Assembly (NCBI GenBank): GCA_046635845.1
Contig: JAQQXN010000003.1
Reading direction: 5' to 3' (one strand)
DNA: 64,000 bases
Source of the DNA: UBA168 sp011055275
Lineage (GTDB): Archaea; Thermoproteota; Thermoprotei_A; Marsarchaeales; UBA168
The notes under the pieces were generated by a model, which worked only from the letters and a program-made list of their open reading frames with translations, was not told where the DNA came from and ran no database searches. Made by a program: the position numbers and the translations under genes. Shown here piece after piece: positions 27,167-36,051 of the stretch (the stretch's first letter is position 1; every line of letters begins with the position of its first letter).

Positions 27167-28927
27167 ATGTTTATCATAGGCCTAAACTATTGGAGCAAGA
27201 AGGGAGGCCCCCTCATGTGGAGGGAGTTTGACAGGCAGGTCATCCAAAAGGAGCTACAGCAGATATCGTCGCTTGGAGTGAACGTCGTTAGGGCGTTCAC
27301 TTTCTGGCCCGACTTTCAGGACTCACCGGGTACCGTGAACGAGGGTTCCATGGAGGAACTAAGGGATTTCCTAGACATCGCGCAGGCGGCCGGCGTGAAG
27401 GTGTACCTCACCTTTATCGTGGGCCACATGTCGGGAGAGAACTGGGATCCGGCCTGGAAGGACAGGAGCTTCTTTGAGCTAGAGCACGAAACCGACTTTT
27501 ACATCTCCACCCTCGTGAAGCGCTTCAAAAACCATCCCGCAGTAGGCGGGTGGATCTTGAGCAACGAGCTCCCCATATATGCCACCGATAAGAAGGAGGT
27601 AGTTACAAAATGGATAAGAAATACCGTAACCCTGATTAAGTCCATCGATCGTTCTCATCCCGTATCCACGGGCGATGGATATTGGGGAATTATCGCTCCC
27701 AGTAGTTTTGATCCTTTCGAGTACGCCGATCTCGTCGACTATCACGGCCCGCACACTTATACCCCAGATTCCGACGCCTATCGCCAGACGGTTTTTCCTC
27801 AGTTCGTGCTAAAGGCCTCTAAGATAAACAATAAGCCCGTGATACTCGAGGAATTTGGTGCGTCTTCCGTCCTGGGATCTGACGAACACATAGCTGGTTA
27901 TTACAGGGCGCTGCTCTCGGGCAGCTTAGCGGCCGGCGCCTCAGGGGCATGGGGCTGGTGCTATTCCGACTTCGACCTCAAGAACCAAAGGCCTTACTCT
28001 CATCACCCTCACGAACTTGAGTACGGCGTCACGACCGTGGACTGGAAGGTAAAGCCGCAGGGCCTCGAGCTTCAAAAGTTCTCTCAGTTCTTAAGGGATT
28101 TTGGCGATGCAGCGCCAATCGAAGATGACGTTGGCCTTTTGATACCGTCCTACGTGCACGAGCAATACCCCTTTACATCGCAGCACGAGGCCTACGCGAT
28201 CTCTTCCTCGCTTTTGTCGGCTTTCTGCATGTTGTTGCAAAACAGGATAAATCCGAGGGTGATGCACGAGCAGACCCTTAGCAAGCAGGTAATCGACGAG
28301 TCTCAAGCCTCTTACGGCTGGCCAAAGCTTCTCATCCTGCCCTATGCCATAAGGTACACCGCTAAGACCCAGGAAGCGCTGAGGAACTTCGTCGAAGAGG
28401 GAGGGTCGGTGATGCTCAGCTACGGGTTTAACTCGTGGTTTAACTTCAGATCCCTTGGAATAGAACACGACCTATTTTTCAACCACCCGGCCAGGCTGGA
28501 AAGCGTCTCAGTAGAGGTCGATGGCGGCTCCGTGAGGCTCTCAGCTGCCGAGGCTTTTCACGACCAATGGAACTACGACGCAAGCATCGCGCCAGTCAAG
28601 GGAGGAGATGTCCTCCTCTACTCCGGCGGCCTGCCAATACTTGTAAAGAACCAGCTCGGAAAGGGGAGGGTTTACTTCATCACGTTTCCGTTCGAGAGGT
28701 GGGTCGCAGCCAGCCCGTGGCCGTTCGAGTCGTCCGACCCGCATCTCATATACAAGCGCGTCCTCGGCCTAGAGGGATTCAAGGACAGGCATGAGGGTTG
28801 GAGCAAGTGGATACAGGCAGTTAGGTTCTCAAATGGAAAAGAACTCGTCATTAACCACTCATGGGAGAAGACGGCCGCCGGCGGCATGGAACTGATTCCC
28901 AAGGGCTACGCAGCCATCAACCCTTGA
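27167..28927 (+). CDS. Cytosolic clan-A glycoside hydrolase with amidotransferase-like C-terminal half, 586 aa
   Basis: No signal peptide. The (beta/alpha)8 domain (1-300) has acid/base Glu134 in ILSNELP and nucleophile Glu229 in ILEEFGA, as in GH5 and relatives; the WYWS-type start (GLNYWSKKGGP) is also seen in archaeal beta-mannosidase or beta-galactosidase-like enzymes. Residues about 320-500 resemble the class I glutamine amidotransferase-like domain of GH42 trimers (LLILPYAIRYTAKTQEALRNFV, GGSVMLSYG). It probably trims imported oligosaccharides. TATA-like CTTTTAAGT lies 26 bases before the ATG. Its last 11 bases overlap the end of kdgK. Confidence 0.75.
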   Translation: MFIIGLNYWSKKGGPLMWREFDRQVIQKELQQISSLGVNVVRAFTFWPDFQDSPGTVNEGSMEELRDFLDIAQAAGVKVYLTFIVGHMSGENWDPAWKDRSFFELEHETDFYISTLVKRFKNHPAVGGWILSNELPIYATDKKEVVTKWIRNTVTLIKSIDRSHPVSTGDGYWGIIAPSSFDPFEYADLVDYHGPHTYTPDSDAYRQTVFPQFVLKASKINNKPVILEEFGASSVLGSDEHIAGYYRALLSGSLAAGASGAWGWCYSDFDLKNQRPYSHHPHELEYGVTTVDWKVKPQGLELQKFSQFLRDFGDAAPIEDDVGLLIPSYVHEQYPFTSQHEAYAISSSLLSAFCMLLQNRINPRVMHEQTLSKQVIDESQASYGWPKLLILPYAIRYTAKTQEALRNFVEEGGSVMLSYGFNSWFNFRSLGIEHDLFFNHPARLESVSVEVDGGSVRLSAAEAFHDQWNYDASIAPVKGGDVLLYSGGLPILVKNQLGKGRVYFITFPFERWVAASPWPFESSDPHLIYKRVLGLEGFKDRHEGWSKWIQAVRFSNGKELVINHSWEKTAAGGMELIPKGYAAINP

Positions 28928-29849
28928 GCCCATCTATTGTTTTTTGGGCATCAGCTTCTGTGGGAATTATCTCGTTATCTCCCCTCACGGTAACCACCAA
29001 AGCTGAGGCAGCAACGGCATGTGCCAAAGCGTAATCAAGCGCTCTTCCGGCCATGTGAAGCGACACGAAGGTCCCCGCAAGCGCGTCTCCCGCACCCGTT
29101 GGATCCTCGACGCTGACCCTGTAACCCCTTTGAAAGCGCTGCTCCCCTTCGGCGAAGGCGTACGCTCCCCTAGACCCCACCTTGTACACTAGGACCTTAA
29201 CGCCGAGCTTCCTGAACCGGGAGTAGACGGCATGGGGATCCCTTTCGCCTATCAAGATCTGGGAGTCATCGGGATCGGTTATAAGGTAATCGACGTCCGT
29301 TTGCGCCAGCAGCCCCATTATCTCACTTCTAGCCGTTTGCGCGTTCCAAAGTCTCAGCCTTATGTTTGTGTCGAAGGAGATCTTTTTCGCAATTTGGAAG
29401 GCGCGCCTCACGGCGGCCAACGCGCTCTCACTGAGAGCCGCCGTTATTCCAGTTGTGTGGAAAAGCTCAGCCGACGACACCAAGGAACGCTCAACGTCCG
29501 AAGGAGAAATGGAGCTCCCCGCGCTTCCGCTCCGGTGATAAACGAGCTCGCTCCTTCCAGGCACCGGATACCCCCTTTGCACGAAGTAAAAGCCCGTGTA
29601 GGAGCGAGCGACCTTCACCGCGCTAACGTCGATCCCCAGGCCCCGAGCATATTCCAGTATCTCGATCCCGAACTCGTCGTCTCCAACCCTAGCTATAAGG
29701 CTCGCATCGGCGCCGTTTCTCATCGCGGCAATGAGGAAGTTAAGCTCAGAGCCAGCCACGTGCTTCTCAAAGTACTTCACGTATCTAAGGGGTCCGCGGG
29801 TCATCGAGTTAAGCTGTATGAGGGGCTCTCCCACAGCCGCTATCCTCAC
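28917..29849 (-). CDS. kdgK: 2-keto-3-deoxygluconate kinase (PfkB family), 310 aa
   Basis: Phosphorylates KDG to KDPG for the semi-phosphorylative Entner-Doudoroff branch. The PfkB C-terminal signature DPTGAGDALAGTF carries the catalytic Asp, and an N-terminal G-E-PL-QL start and AGSELNFLIA match KDG kinases. The GTG start overlaps the kdgA stop by 4 bases (GTGA). Length and operon position match the Sulfolobus enzyme. Confidence 0.9.
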   Translation of the reverse strand: MRIAAVGEPLIQLNSMTRGPLRYVKYFEKHVAGSELNFLIAAMRNGADASLIARVGDDEFGIEILEYARGLGIDVSAVKVARSYTGFYFVQRGYPVPGRSELVYHRSGSAGSSISPSDVERSLVSSAELFHTTGITAALSESALAAVRRAFQIAKKISFDTNIRLRLWNAQTARSEIMGLLAQTDVDYLITDPDDSQILIGERDPHAVYSRFRKLGVKVLVYKVGSRGAYAFAEGEQRFQRGYRVSVEDPTGAGDALAGTFVSLHMAGRALDYALAHAVAASALVVTVRGDNEIIPTEADAQKTIDGLKG

Positions 29850-30715
29850 TCCGACATCTCCTCCGCCTGCTCTTTGAGCGTGACCAACTGCCTTAAAAGC
29901 TGTTCGCGCTCATCCCGTCCCAATGGGAATATCGGCGGTCTGGGCCCTCTCACGTCGTATCCCATGAAGTAAGACGTGATGTCATAGATAGATGAAAGGT
30001 ACCCGTACTTCCTTCCAAGCTCCACTATCTCATCTATGAGAAACTGTGCCCTCAGAAGGGAGTCCGTTTGACCCTTGCTAGCGCCGCGCTTCATCGTAAA
30101 AAAGAGCCTAGGGACGAAGTTCGCGGCGGAAGCCACGGTGCCATCGAGGACGAGCAGCGAAACGGCCGCAAGAAAGTCCGAGCCGTTGTACACCTTTAGA
30201 GAAGGCATTTTACGCCTGTATTCCAGGCTGTGAACCAGGCTTTCGCTCGTGTCCTTGATCCCAGCCACGGATAACTTGGATACGAAGTTCGGATCCAGGT
30301 CCTTTCCGGTCCCAGCGGGATAGTTGTAGATGTAGACCGGATGCTCGCTCAACTCCACGATGTTCTGAAAGTACTTCAGCAAGTGCGACTCCGGCAGCCT
30401 TTGATAGTAGTATGGGGCAAAAGAGGCTACCCCCATGATATCTCTTTCATTGCATCCTTTAACGAGCCCGATCACCTCATCCATGTTCAATCCTCCTATC
30501 TGAAGTATGATCCTGTTCGTTACGTCAGAGATAGAGCGAAGTATGGCAACCCTTTCCTGAAAGCTGAGCGAGGGACCTAAGCCAGTGGTCCCACAGACAA
30601 ACACAGCGTCTGCACCCTGCTCCAAAATGGCCGTGACGTGCCTCCTCATGACCTCCAAATCGGGCGCCCCATGGGCAAACGGGGTCAGTACTGGCGCGAT
30701 CACCTCACAAACCAT
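29846..30715 (-). CDS. kdgA: 2-keto-3-deoxy-(6-phospho)gluconate aldolase, 289 aa
   Basis: Cleaves KDG or KDPG to pyruvate and glyceraldehyde (phosphate). Schiff-base Lys154 in VAGIKDTS and catalytic Tyr130 in VYIYNYPAG lie where the Sulfolobus KdgA residues are, and CGTTGLGPSLS is the dihydrodipicolinate-synthase-family loop in its archaeal form. The ATG lies inside the end of the dehydratase gene (11-base overlap), so the three genes are one coupled operon. Confidence 0.93.
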   Translation of the reverse strand: MVCEVIAPVLTPFAHGAPDLEVMRRHVTAILEQGADAVFVCGTTGLGPSLSFQERVAILRSISDVTNRIILQIGGLNMDEVIGLVKGCNERDIMGVASFAPYYYQRLPESHLLKYFQNIVELSEHPVYIYNYPAGTGKDLDPNFVSKLSVAGIKDTSESLVHSLEYRRKMPSLKVYNGSDFLAAVSLLVLDGTVASAANFVPRLFFTMKRGASKGQTDSLLRAQFLIDEIVELGRKYGYLSSIYDITSYFMGYDVRGPRPPIFPLGRDEREQLLRQLVTLKEQAEEMSE

Positions 30716-31901
30716 CTCGATCCCTCCAAGTTCCCCTGACTACCCAGACGGGCTCATCGGCAACGTCCACCGCCCTGGGCTCAAGCTTGAGCTCGTCCAG
30801 CAGACCTTCATTAACCTTCACACCAAGCCCTGGTCCATCTGGCACCCTTACCTTGCCGTCTTCGATGGGTGTCGAGTCGTAAATCAGGCGCCTCTTCCAA
30901 TCGGGATACCACTGGTAGAACTCCTCGAGAGCGAGCAAGTTCCTCGCCGTCGAAGCCAGCTGAAGCCACGCGGCGTTCTGAATGGGGCCAAAGGCATTGT
31001 GCGGCGACACGGTAACCCCGAAGGCATCTGCCAAGTCCAAGATCTCCTTAGCTCCGGTAATCCCTCCCACGTTGCACACATCAGGCTGAAGCACGTCAAC
31101 TAGGTGCTCCTTCATAAAGAAAAGGGCCTGACTCGGCGTCAGAATTCTTTCTCCAAGGGCGATGGGTAGGTTCACCCTACTCCGATACTTCATGAGCCCC
31201 TCGTAGTCATCCGGGTGCACCGGCTCCTCCATAAAAAGGGGACTGTACTTCGCAAGCCTTTCCGCGATCGATATGGCAGCCGTCGCGGAGAACCTTCCGT
31301 GGTGTTCTATCATAATAGAGGACCCTCTTTTTGAAGCTACTTCGGCCACGGCTGCAACTCTCATCTCCGCTGCGCTTAACGATCTATCGTCAATTAGGTC
31401 ATATGCCGCACCAAACGGGTCGAACTTCAACGCAAAATAGGGGGAACCGGATAGGGCTACCTCGGCCTTCTTTGAGAAGTCATCCGGTGTAGCGCACCCA
31501 GCATACCAGCCATTCGCGTAAGCGGGCACGTAGTTTCTCAGCTTCCCGCCTATGAGTTGGGAGACAGGAGCCCCGAGCTCCTTCCCCAAGACATCCCAGG
31601 AGGCCATATCTATGGAGCTCAGAGCGGTTACGGACTCAACCGACATCGGAAGATAGAAGTCATGCCTGACGACTTCCGAGTAGTTCTGACGTATACGTTC
31701 AACCTCTTTCCCAACGTAAAGCCTCCCTATCTGTTCAATAGATGCGTTAACCACGGCCGGTCTGAGCGTCGGCAGCGCCTCCCCATAACCCACCTCTCCG
31801 GTGGACGTGATCAGCTTCACAACTATACCGTAGGAGGCCCACGTGGCCGACCCCATGTTGGCGTCCCCAATAACGTAAGCCTTTATATCCGAAACTTTCA
31901 T
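30705..31901 (-). CDS. gnaD: Gluconate/galactonate dehydratase (enolase superfamily), 398 aa
   Basis: Dehydrates gluconate (and likely galactonate) to 2-keto-3-deoxy acids. The three metal ligands are in IMIEHHG, LFMEEPV and IALGERI, with the general-acid/base His in SPHNAFGP. First gene of the gnaD-kdgA-kdgK operon, the same order as in Sulfolobus, where the enzymes are promiscuous for glucose and galactose. ATG 31901 is preferred over GTG 31907, as TAAATG lies 25 bases before it. The glucose dehydrogenase that would feed it is not in the window. Confidence 0.92.
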   Translation of the reverse strand: MKVSDIKAYVIGDANMGSATWASYGIVVKLITSTGEVGYGEALPTLRPAVVNASIEQIGRLYVGKEVERIRQNYSEVVRHDFYLPMSVESVTALSSIDMASWDVLGKELGAPVSQLIGGKLRNYVPAYANGWYAGCATPDDFSKKAEVALSGSPYFALKFDPFGAAYDLIDDRSLSAAEMRVAAVAEVASKRGSSIMIEHHGRFSATAAISIAERLAKYSPLFMEEPVHPDDYEGLMKYRSRVNLPIALGERILTPSQALFFMKEHLVDVLQPDVCNVGGITGAKEILDLADAFGVTVSPHNAFGPIQNAAWLQLASTARNLLALEEFYQWYPDWKRRLIYDSTPIEDGKVRVPDGPGLGVKVNEGLLDELKLEPRAVDVADEPVWVVRGTWRDRDGL

Positions 31902-31935
31902 GCTCACAAAGCCAGCTCAACATTTACGGATTACG

Positions 31936-31959
31936 TTACATAAAGAAAAAAAGAGGGTT
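31936..31959 (-). terminator. T-rich terminator after the solute-binding protein gene
   Basis: Directly after the stop codon the minus strand reads a run of T residues (CTCTTTTTTTCTTT). Archaeal RNA polymerase stops at such tracts without a hairpin. It would separate the highly expressed binding-protein gene from the gnaD promoter just downstream. Confidence 0.5.
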
Positions 31960-34656
31960 TTATTTTTGCTGCTGTGGCTGTGACTGCGGTCCCTTCTTGC
32001 CGCGCCTGCTGAGGGCGAGCACTGCCGCCACCACCACTATCACGACTATCACTCCCGCCACAATAGCGTAGAGCGTCGCGTTGCTGGTCGTGGGAGTTGT
32101 GGGAGGTGGCGTAACGGTTGGCATCGCGGTGACGTTCAGCGATACCGTGTTGGAGGTTATGGAGGGCGCCGAAACCAGGTTGGCCATGAGCGTCTCAACG
32201 CCAACGGTGGAAGGCGTGTAGGTGAAGGAGGCCTGGCCGTTGGTTCCCGTCGTCGAGGTGCCAATACCGGCGCCGTTGGCGAAGAAGCCAACGGAGTAGC
32301 CCGAAGCGGGAGTGCCGTTCGGGAACGTGGCCGTTGCCGTAAGGACCACAGGAGAGCCCTGTATAACTGAGGACTTGCTCACGGACAGCGACAGGGTCGG
32401 GTATACCTTCGTCGGGGTTATGGTGGTTGGCTTCTCAACGGTTATGGCTACCGGTGAGGCCTTCACCGAAGGGGCGTAGGCAAGATAGGCAACTATGCTC
32501 TGCGTGCCAGGCGATGTAGGCGTGTAGGTGAATGAGGCCTGACCGTTGGTTCCCGTCGTGGTAGAACCTATCTCGGCACCGCTGGCAAGGAAGTCAACGG
32601 TGACGCCCGATGCCGGAGTGCCGTTGGCGTAGGTAACGGTTGCCGTGAGCGTTGTGGAAGTACCCGCAGTGAGCGTTGTGGGGCTAACGGTCAACGAGAC
32701 CTTGGCGGTGGAGAGGGCGCTTGCAGTGTAGTGGGCGGAGTAGGACAGCGGCAGACCGAGGAAGGCCGCGAACTCAGGTGCAAGCGAGTCGGTGGCTATG
32801 GCCTCAGCAAGGGGAGACTGAACTCCTGGAGGCGTTACGCCGAATATGGTTGGCCAGTAGAGCACCGAGTCAGCGTTAACCATGCCGGGACTTATACCGG
32901 GATACACTATTGTAGCCTGGCTGTAAACCGGTAACTTAAGTATCCATGAGGTGTTGAAATCGCTCGTCGACAGCGCGATGCCTGCGTACTTGGACTCTAG
33001 CGGAATTATGGGCATTTGTGTGCTTAGGAAGGCAACTAGCTCCAGCATCGTTTGGTTGTACTGCGCGCTCATCGGGGCCGCCGACTCAAGCTGGCCGTAC
33101 CAGCTGTTGAAGTTGAATATGCCCTTTGTGCCATTCGGGTACACTATCGGATAATTGTTTGTGGTAAGCCAGCCGTTGCCAGACGTGTACTCCATGTTCC
33201 ACCACCACCAGCCCATCGACCATGACGTAGCGTAAGCCTTCTGGAATCCCCAGTATATCAAGGCTAGCTCAAAGTCACCGCCCGGCAGCATGGTCCCAAA
33301 GTAGGTACCAACGTCATCAGCAAACGTCTGCGTCGGTATTCCGAAAGTGGTTAACTGAGAGGCAGCGTTCTCAAACATGGTACTGACGTCCGTCCAGCCT
33401 CCGGGAAGCTGCATGCTCAGAGTGAAGGGCTTTCCGTTTGGCATGTACCACTGCCCGTTCTTCTTGGTAAAGCCAACGCTCTCAAGCAGCTGAGCTGCAT
33501 AAGAGGGGTTATAGGTGAGGTTTGTCATGTCTTTCTCCAGCCAGCTGGGAAGTGAAACGTAACGAGCCCACATTCCCGGCTGGTTCCACGGCACCCAAAG
33601 GTTGATACCATAGGCATTCCATGAGTCAACTACCTCAGTCCTGTTTATGGCGTAAGCGAGCGCAAGCCTTACGGTGCTTATGTTGAGCGGGTACACTCCG
33701 GGGTTTATAAGGATTCCCCAGTTGCTGTAGTCTGGCATGGGCAGAACCTGGAAGCCAGAGGTCTCCAGTACCTTGAACTGAGCTGGGGAGAAGCCGGTTT
33801 GCGACCAATCTACCTTACCAGCGAGCATCCCGTTCATGGTTTGTCCGTTTCCACCGGTCCACCATATGATGATTTCTGGGTTGTAGTCCTGCCACGTGTG
33901 ATATGGGTAAACGGCTGCCCACTCGTTCAGCAGGTTCTGCGGGTCAAGGTGCCAAACTACGTATGGTACCGAGACTGTATCGTAGTAAGGCCCAAGGAAC
34001 CAAGGAGCAGGAACAAAGTGCTCCACGTTGCTAGCATCGGCAACCGCTTCGGTGGAGTTCATCTTGGTGACGTTGGCGAGAACTGGTTTCCAAACCTCGT
34101 AAGGAGTGGACATGATCGTTTGCACCAGAATGTTCGGAAGAGTAGGGGCCCACGAGTTGAGCGTGAACTCGATCGTGTAGTTATTTAAGACGCGTATTTT
34201 GCTGTAATTTAGGTATGGTGAGTATCCCTGGAACACCTTGGCCTCTATGTAGAAGTAAGTGTAGACGTCCCACGCGGTAAACGGCATCGTGGCAGATCCA
34301 TTGTACCAATTAAGCCCCTTCCTTAGATAGAGGATGAAGCTGTCATTGGACGGGAACTCAGATATGCCCGTCGCAAGTCCAGGCAAGAAAGCGTTTGTGA
34401 TGCCATCATACCACATAAGCGGGGGGTCAGAAGTCTGTATATTCGTGGTTATGAAGTTATTAGCAGCAAAAACGTTCCATACAGGCATCGACGGAGAGTA
34501 CAGTAAAGTAGAGTTGTTTGTGGTTATTATCTGCGGGGCCTTCTGGGCTGAAACAGGCGCGATGAAGCCGCCCATCGCGAGGCTGCTGAGCAAGAAGACC
34601 GCTACCGCAAAGTAAGCCGCAAGTTTTTTAAGGAAATTCCTCAATTTATTCCTCAA
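31960..34656 (-). CDS. Family-5 ABC solute-binding protein with two Ig-like domains and C-terminal anchor, 898 aa
   Basis: The largest intact binding protein here. Signal peptide to about residue 38 (FIAPVSAQ), SBP_bac_5 fold to about 650 (LRKGLNWYNGS, GWWWWNMEYTSG), two Ig-like domains (about 670-760 and 775-850), a Thr/Pro linker (TPPPTTPTTS), a Val-rich membrane helix and RRGKKG stop. Start TTG 34656 or in-frame TTG 34642 cannot be told apart. It lies downstream of the oppBCDF operon on the same strand and is the likeliest receptor for it. Its last 136 bases nearly match the broken paralogue at 44396-46765. Confidence 0.88.
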   Translation of the reverse strand: MRNKLRNFLKKLAAYFAVAVFLLSSLAMGGFIAPVSAQKAPQIITTNNSTLLYSPSMPVWNVFAANNFITTNIQTSDPPLMWYDGITNAFLPGLATGISEFPSNDSFILYLRKGLNWYNGSATMPFTAWDVYTYFYIEAKVFQGYSPYLNYSKIRVLNNYTIEFTLNSWAPTLPNILVQTIMSTPYEVWKPVLANVTKMNSTEAVADASNVEHFVPAPWFLGPYYDTVSVPYVVWHLDPQNLLNEWAAVYPYHTWQDYNPEIIIWWTGGNGQTMNGMLAGKVDWSQTGFSPAQFKVLETSGFQVLPMPDYSNWGILINPGVYPLNISTVRLALAYAINRTEVVDSWNAYGINLWVPWNQPGMWARYVSLPSWLEKDMTNLTYNPSYAAQLLESVGFTKKNGQWYMPNGKPFTLSMQLPGGWTDVSTMFENAASQLTTFGIPTQTFADDVGTYFGTMLPGGDFELALIYWGFQKAYATSWSMGWWWWNMEYTSGNGWLTTNNYPIVYPNGTKGIFNFNSWYGQLESAAPMSAQYNQTMLELVAFLSTQMPIIPLESKYAGIALSTSDFNTSWILKLPVYSQATIVYPGISPGMVNADSVLYWPTIFGVTPPGVQSPLAEAIATDSLAPEFAAFLGLPLSYSAHYTASALSTAKVSLTVSPTTLTAGTSTTLTATVTYANGTPASGVTVDFLASGAEIGSTTTGTNGQASFTYTPTSPGTQSIVAYLAYAPSVKASPVAITVEKPTTITPTKVYPTLSLSVSKSSVIQGSPVVLTATATFPNGTPASGYSVGFFANGAGIGTSTTGTNGQASFTYTPSTVGVETLMANLVSAPSITSNTVSLNVTAMPTVTPPPTTPTTSNATLYAIVAGVIVVIVVVAAVLALSRRGKKGPQSQPQQQK
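31985..32120 (-). repeat. Near-identical 136-bp tail shared with 44421-44556
   Basis: The segment coding for the linker, membrane helix and RRGKKGPQ stop is almost the same, base for base, as 44421-44556 (offset 12436, about five differences). The upstream parts of the two genes are far more diverged, which points to gene conversion or tail swapping. Confidence 0.8.
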
Positions 34657-35203
34657 TTAATAAGGGCTAGATACATTTAAGGATAACGCGTTCTACCACA
34701 AGCCTTTTGACCGATTTATAATTAAGACCGAATTCTTTACTTAAACTTATAAATCGATCAACTAGCTTGATCGAGCGCAAAATTTAGTCATAATTGTTTA
34801 TCACGAGTTTATCAATAAAATAACGCCAATAAACCTCCCATGCAAAAGCCAATATCACCTTGAATTCTAAGAGGACAAGAAAGAGCCGACTTGAAAGCTT
34901 CGTACGCGGGAAGAAACTTAGGGTTAAATGGGGCAAAGAAAGATGAAAACCTAGCTTACCGCGAGCACTGCTCGCAAACGGGCAAAACCATGTCATAAAA
35001 ATGCCCTAGCCATCGTTCTGCTGGTCCGCATTGTGGTCTGCGGCGAGCCGCTTCTCACTCAGCGGACATTATCAAAGGGTCGATGGCATCAAGGCGATGA
35101 GACCCCAAAGTCGTTGAACTCACATGCCGTTCACCGCATGAATCCCGAGGCGACCAATGAGCCCGCAGCGTAGCGCGCCCATCGCTTGCGAGACGCCGGA
35201 AAC
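34657..35203. other. Intergenic region, 547 bp, possible mobile-element debris
   Basis: Holds the promoter of the binding-protein gene near its left end (TTAAATGTA at about 34670-34678, minus strand). The middle is AT-rich and non-coding. From about 34960 to 35190 the composition is GC-rich again, with a GCGAGCACTGCTCGC hairpin at about 34968. A minus-strand phase around 35140 (RCGLIGRLGIHAVNGM) weakly recalls the C-terminal CGL-DRD-NA segment of TnpB proteins, but it is interrupted by stops. No intact gene. Confidence 0.3.
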
Positions 35204-35752
35204 TTAAACCTCATGGGCAGATTGCTGCAGCCTTAAGGATTCCGCTTGTCCGTTAAGTCTAATTATCAGGTATGCCTCCACGAAGCTCAACGCCGAACCA
35301 ACGACCAGCATAAATGGCTCTAAGGATGTAACCACTATTTCAGGTAAGGGCTTCCTCAATAGTCCGTTCACGACCGCTATTGGAACGTGAACCACGAGCA
35401 AGACGATGGCAGGTACAATACCAGCAAACGCAACCTCCAGGTACGCCCATCCCTTGCCGTCCAGCTGCTTTAGCAACTTGTAGTTCTTCGCTTTAAGCGC
35501 GTACCTCATGCTTCCCATGTGCCTGTACACGAGATAAGCTGGAATAACAAAGACCGCGAAAACGGCAAAGTAGGTCAGTCCATAAAGCGTGATCACGTCT
35601 CCCAGCATCCAGGGGGTTATGAACAAGCCTACCGCGAATACAGCGAAGAAGTAAGCAAAACCCACGGCCCACGCAAAGAAGACGAGAAAGCCGATCACCC
35701 TTGCCCAGTGAACCGCATGCTCCAATTGGGCTAGGGATTCCTTTGATTCCAT
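35204..35752 (-). CDS. Multi-spanning membrane protein of the opp operon region, 182 aa
   Basis: Not recognised. Four to five hydrophobic segments; the first 18 residues (MESKESLAQLEHAVHWAR) form an amphipathic start. ATG 35752 is preferred to a longer frame because CTTAAATATG lies about 27 bases before it. The upstream frame extension would abut the 61-residue gene at 35866. It may have its own promoter but follows the opp genes on the same strand. Confidence 0.5.
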   Translation of the reverse strand: MESKESLAQLEHAVHWARVIGFLVFFAWAVGFAYFFAVFAVGLFITPWMLGDVITLYGLTYFAVFAVFVIPAYLVYRHMGSMRYALKAKNYKLLKQLDGKGWAYLEVAFAGIVPAIVLLVVHVPIAVVNGLLRKPLPEIVVTSLEPFMLVVGSALSFVEAYLIIRLNGQAESLRLQQSAHEV

Positions 35753-35865
35753 AGTAAATCGGGTCCGTGCATATTTAAGTTTAGCTACAATAGGGCCCTG
35801 CGACCGCCAATGCCCGCCGAAAAGCATGGTCAGCCCCCTTCTGGGTACCCGCCCTCTTAGCGCCA

Positions 35866-36051
35866 TTACGCTTTGCTTTCCCTCCTTATGTCATAAACCA
35901 CGAACGCAAAAAGCCCTACCCATATAACGAGGCCTATTTCCGCCAGAGGGAGGCTAGGCGATCCCGGTGGCATGAAAATAAACGAAAAAATAAGCAAGAA
36001 TAAAAATGTCATCAAAAATCCAAAAAAGAACCTGCCGGTTTGAGGGTCCAA
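35866..36051 (-). CDS. Small two-helix membrane protein directly after oppF, 61 aa
   Basis: Starts at a TTG immediately after the oppF stop (TAA TTG), so it is very likely translated by re-initiation. It has two hydrophobic helices (about residues 9-28 and 37-55) joined by a PPGSPSLP loop, and a charged end RRESKA. No family recognised. Its tight coupling suggests an accessory subunit or regulator of the transporter, which is inference. Confidence 0.55.
   Translation of the reverse strand: MDPQTGRFFFGFLMTFLFLLIFSFIFMPPGSPSLPLAEIGLVIWVGLFAFVVYDIRRESKA

Noticed and set aside
34657..35203. RNA gene in the GC-rich part of the gap
   Set aside because: I looked for tRNA, SRP RNA, RNase P and C/D box patterns and found none complete.
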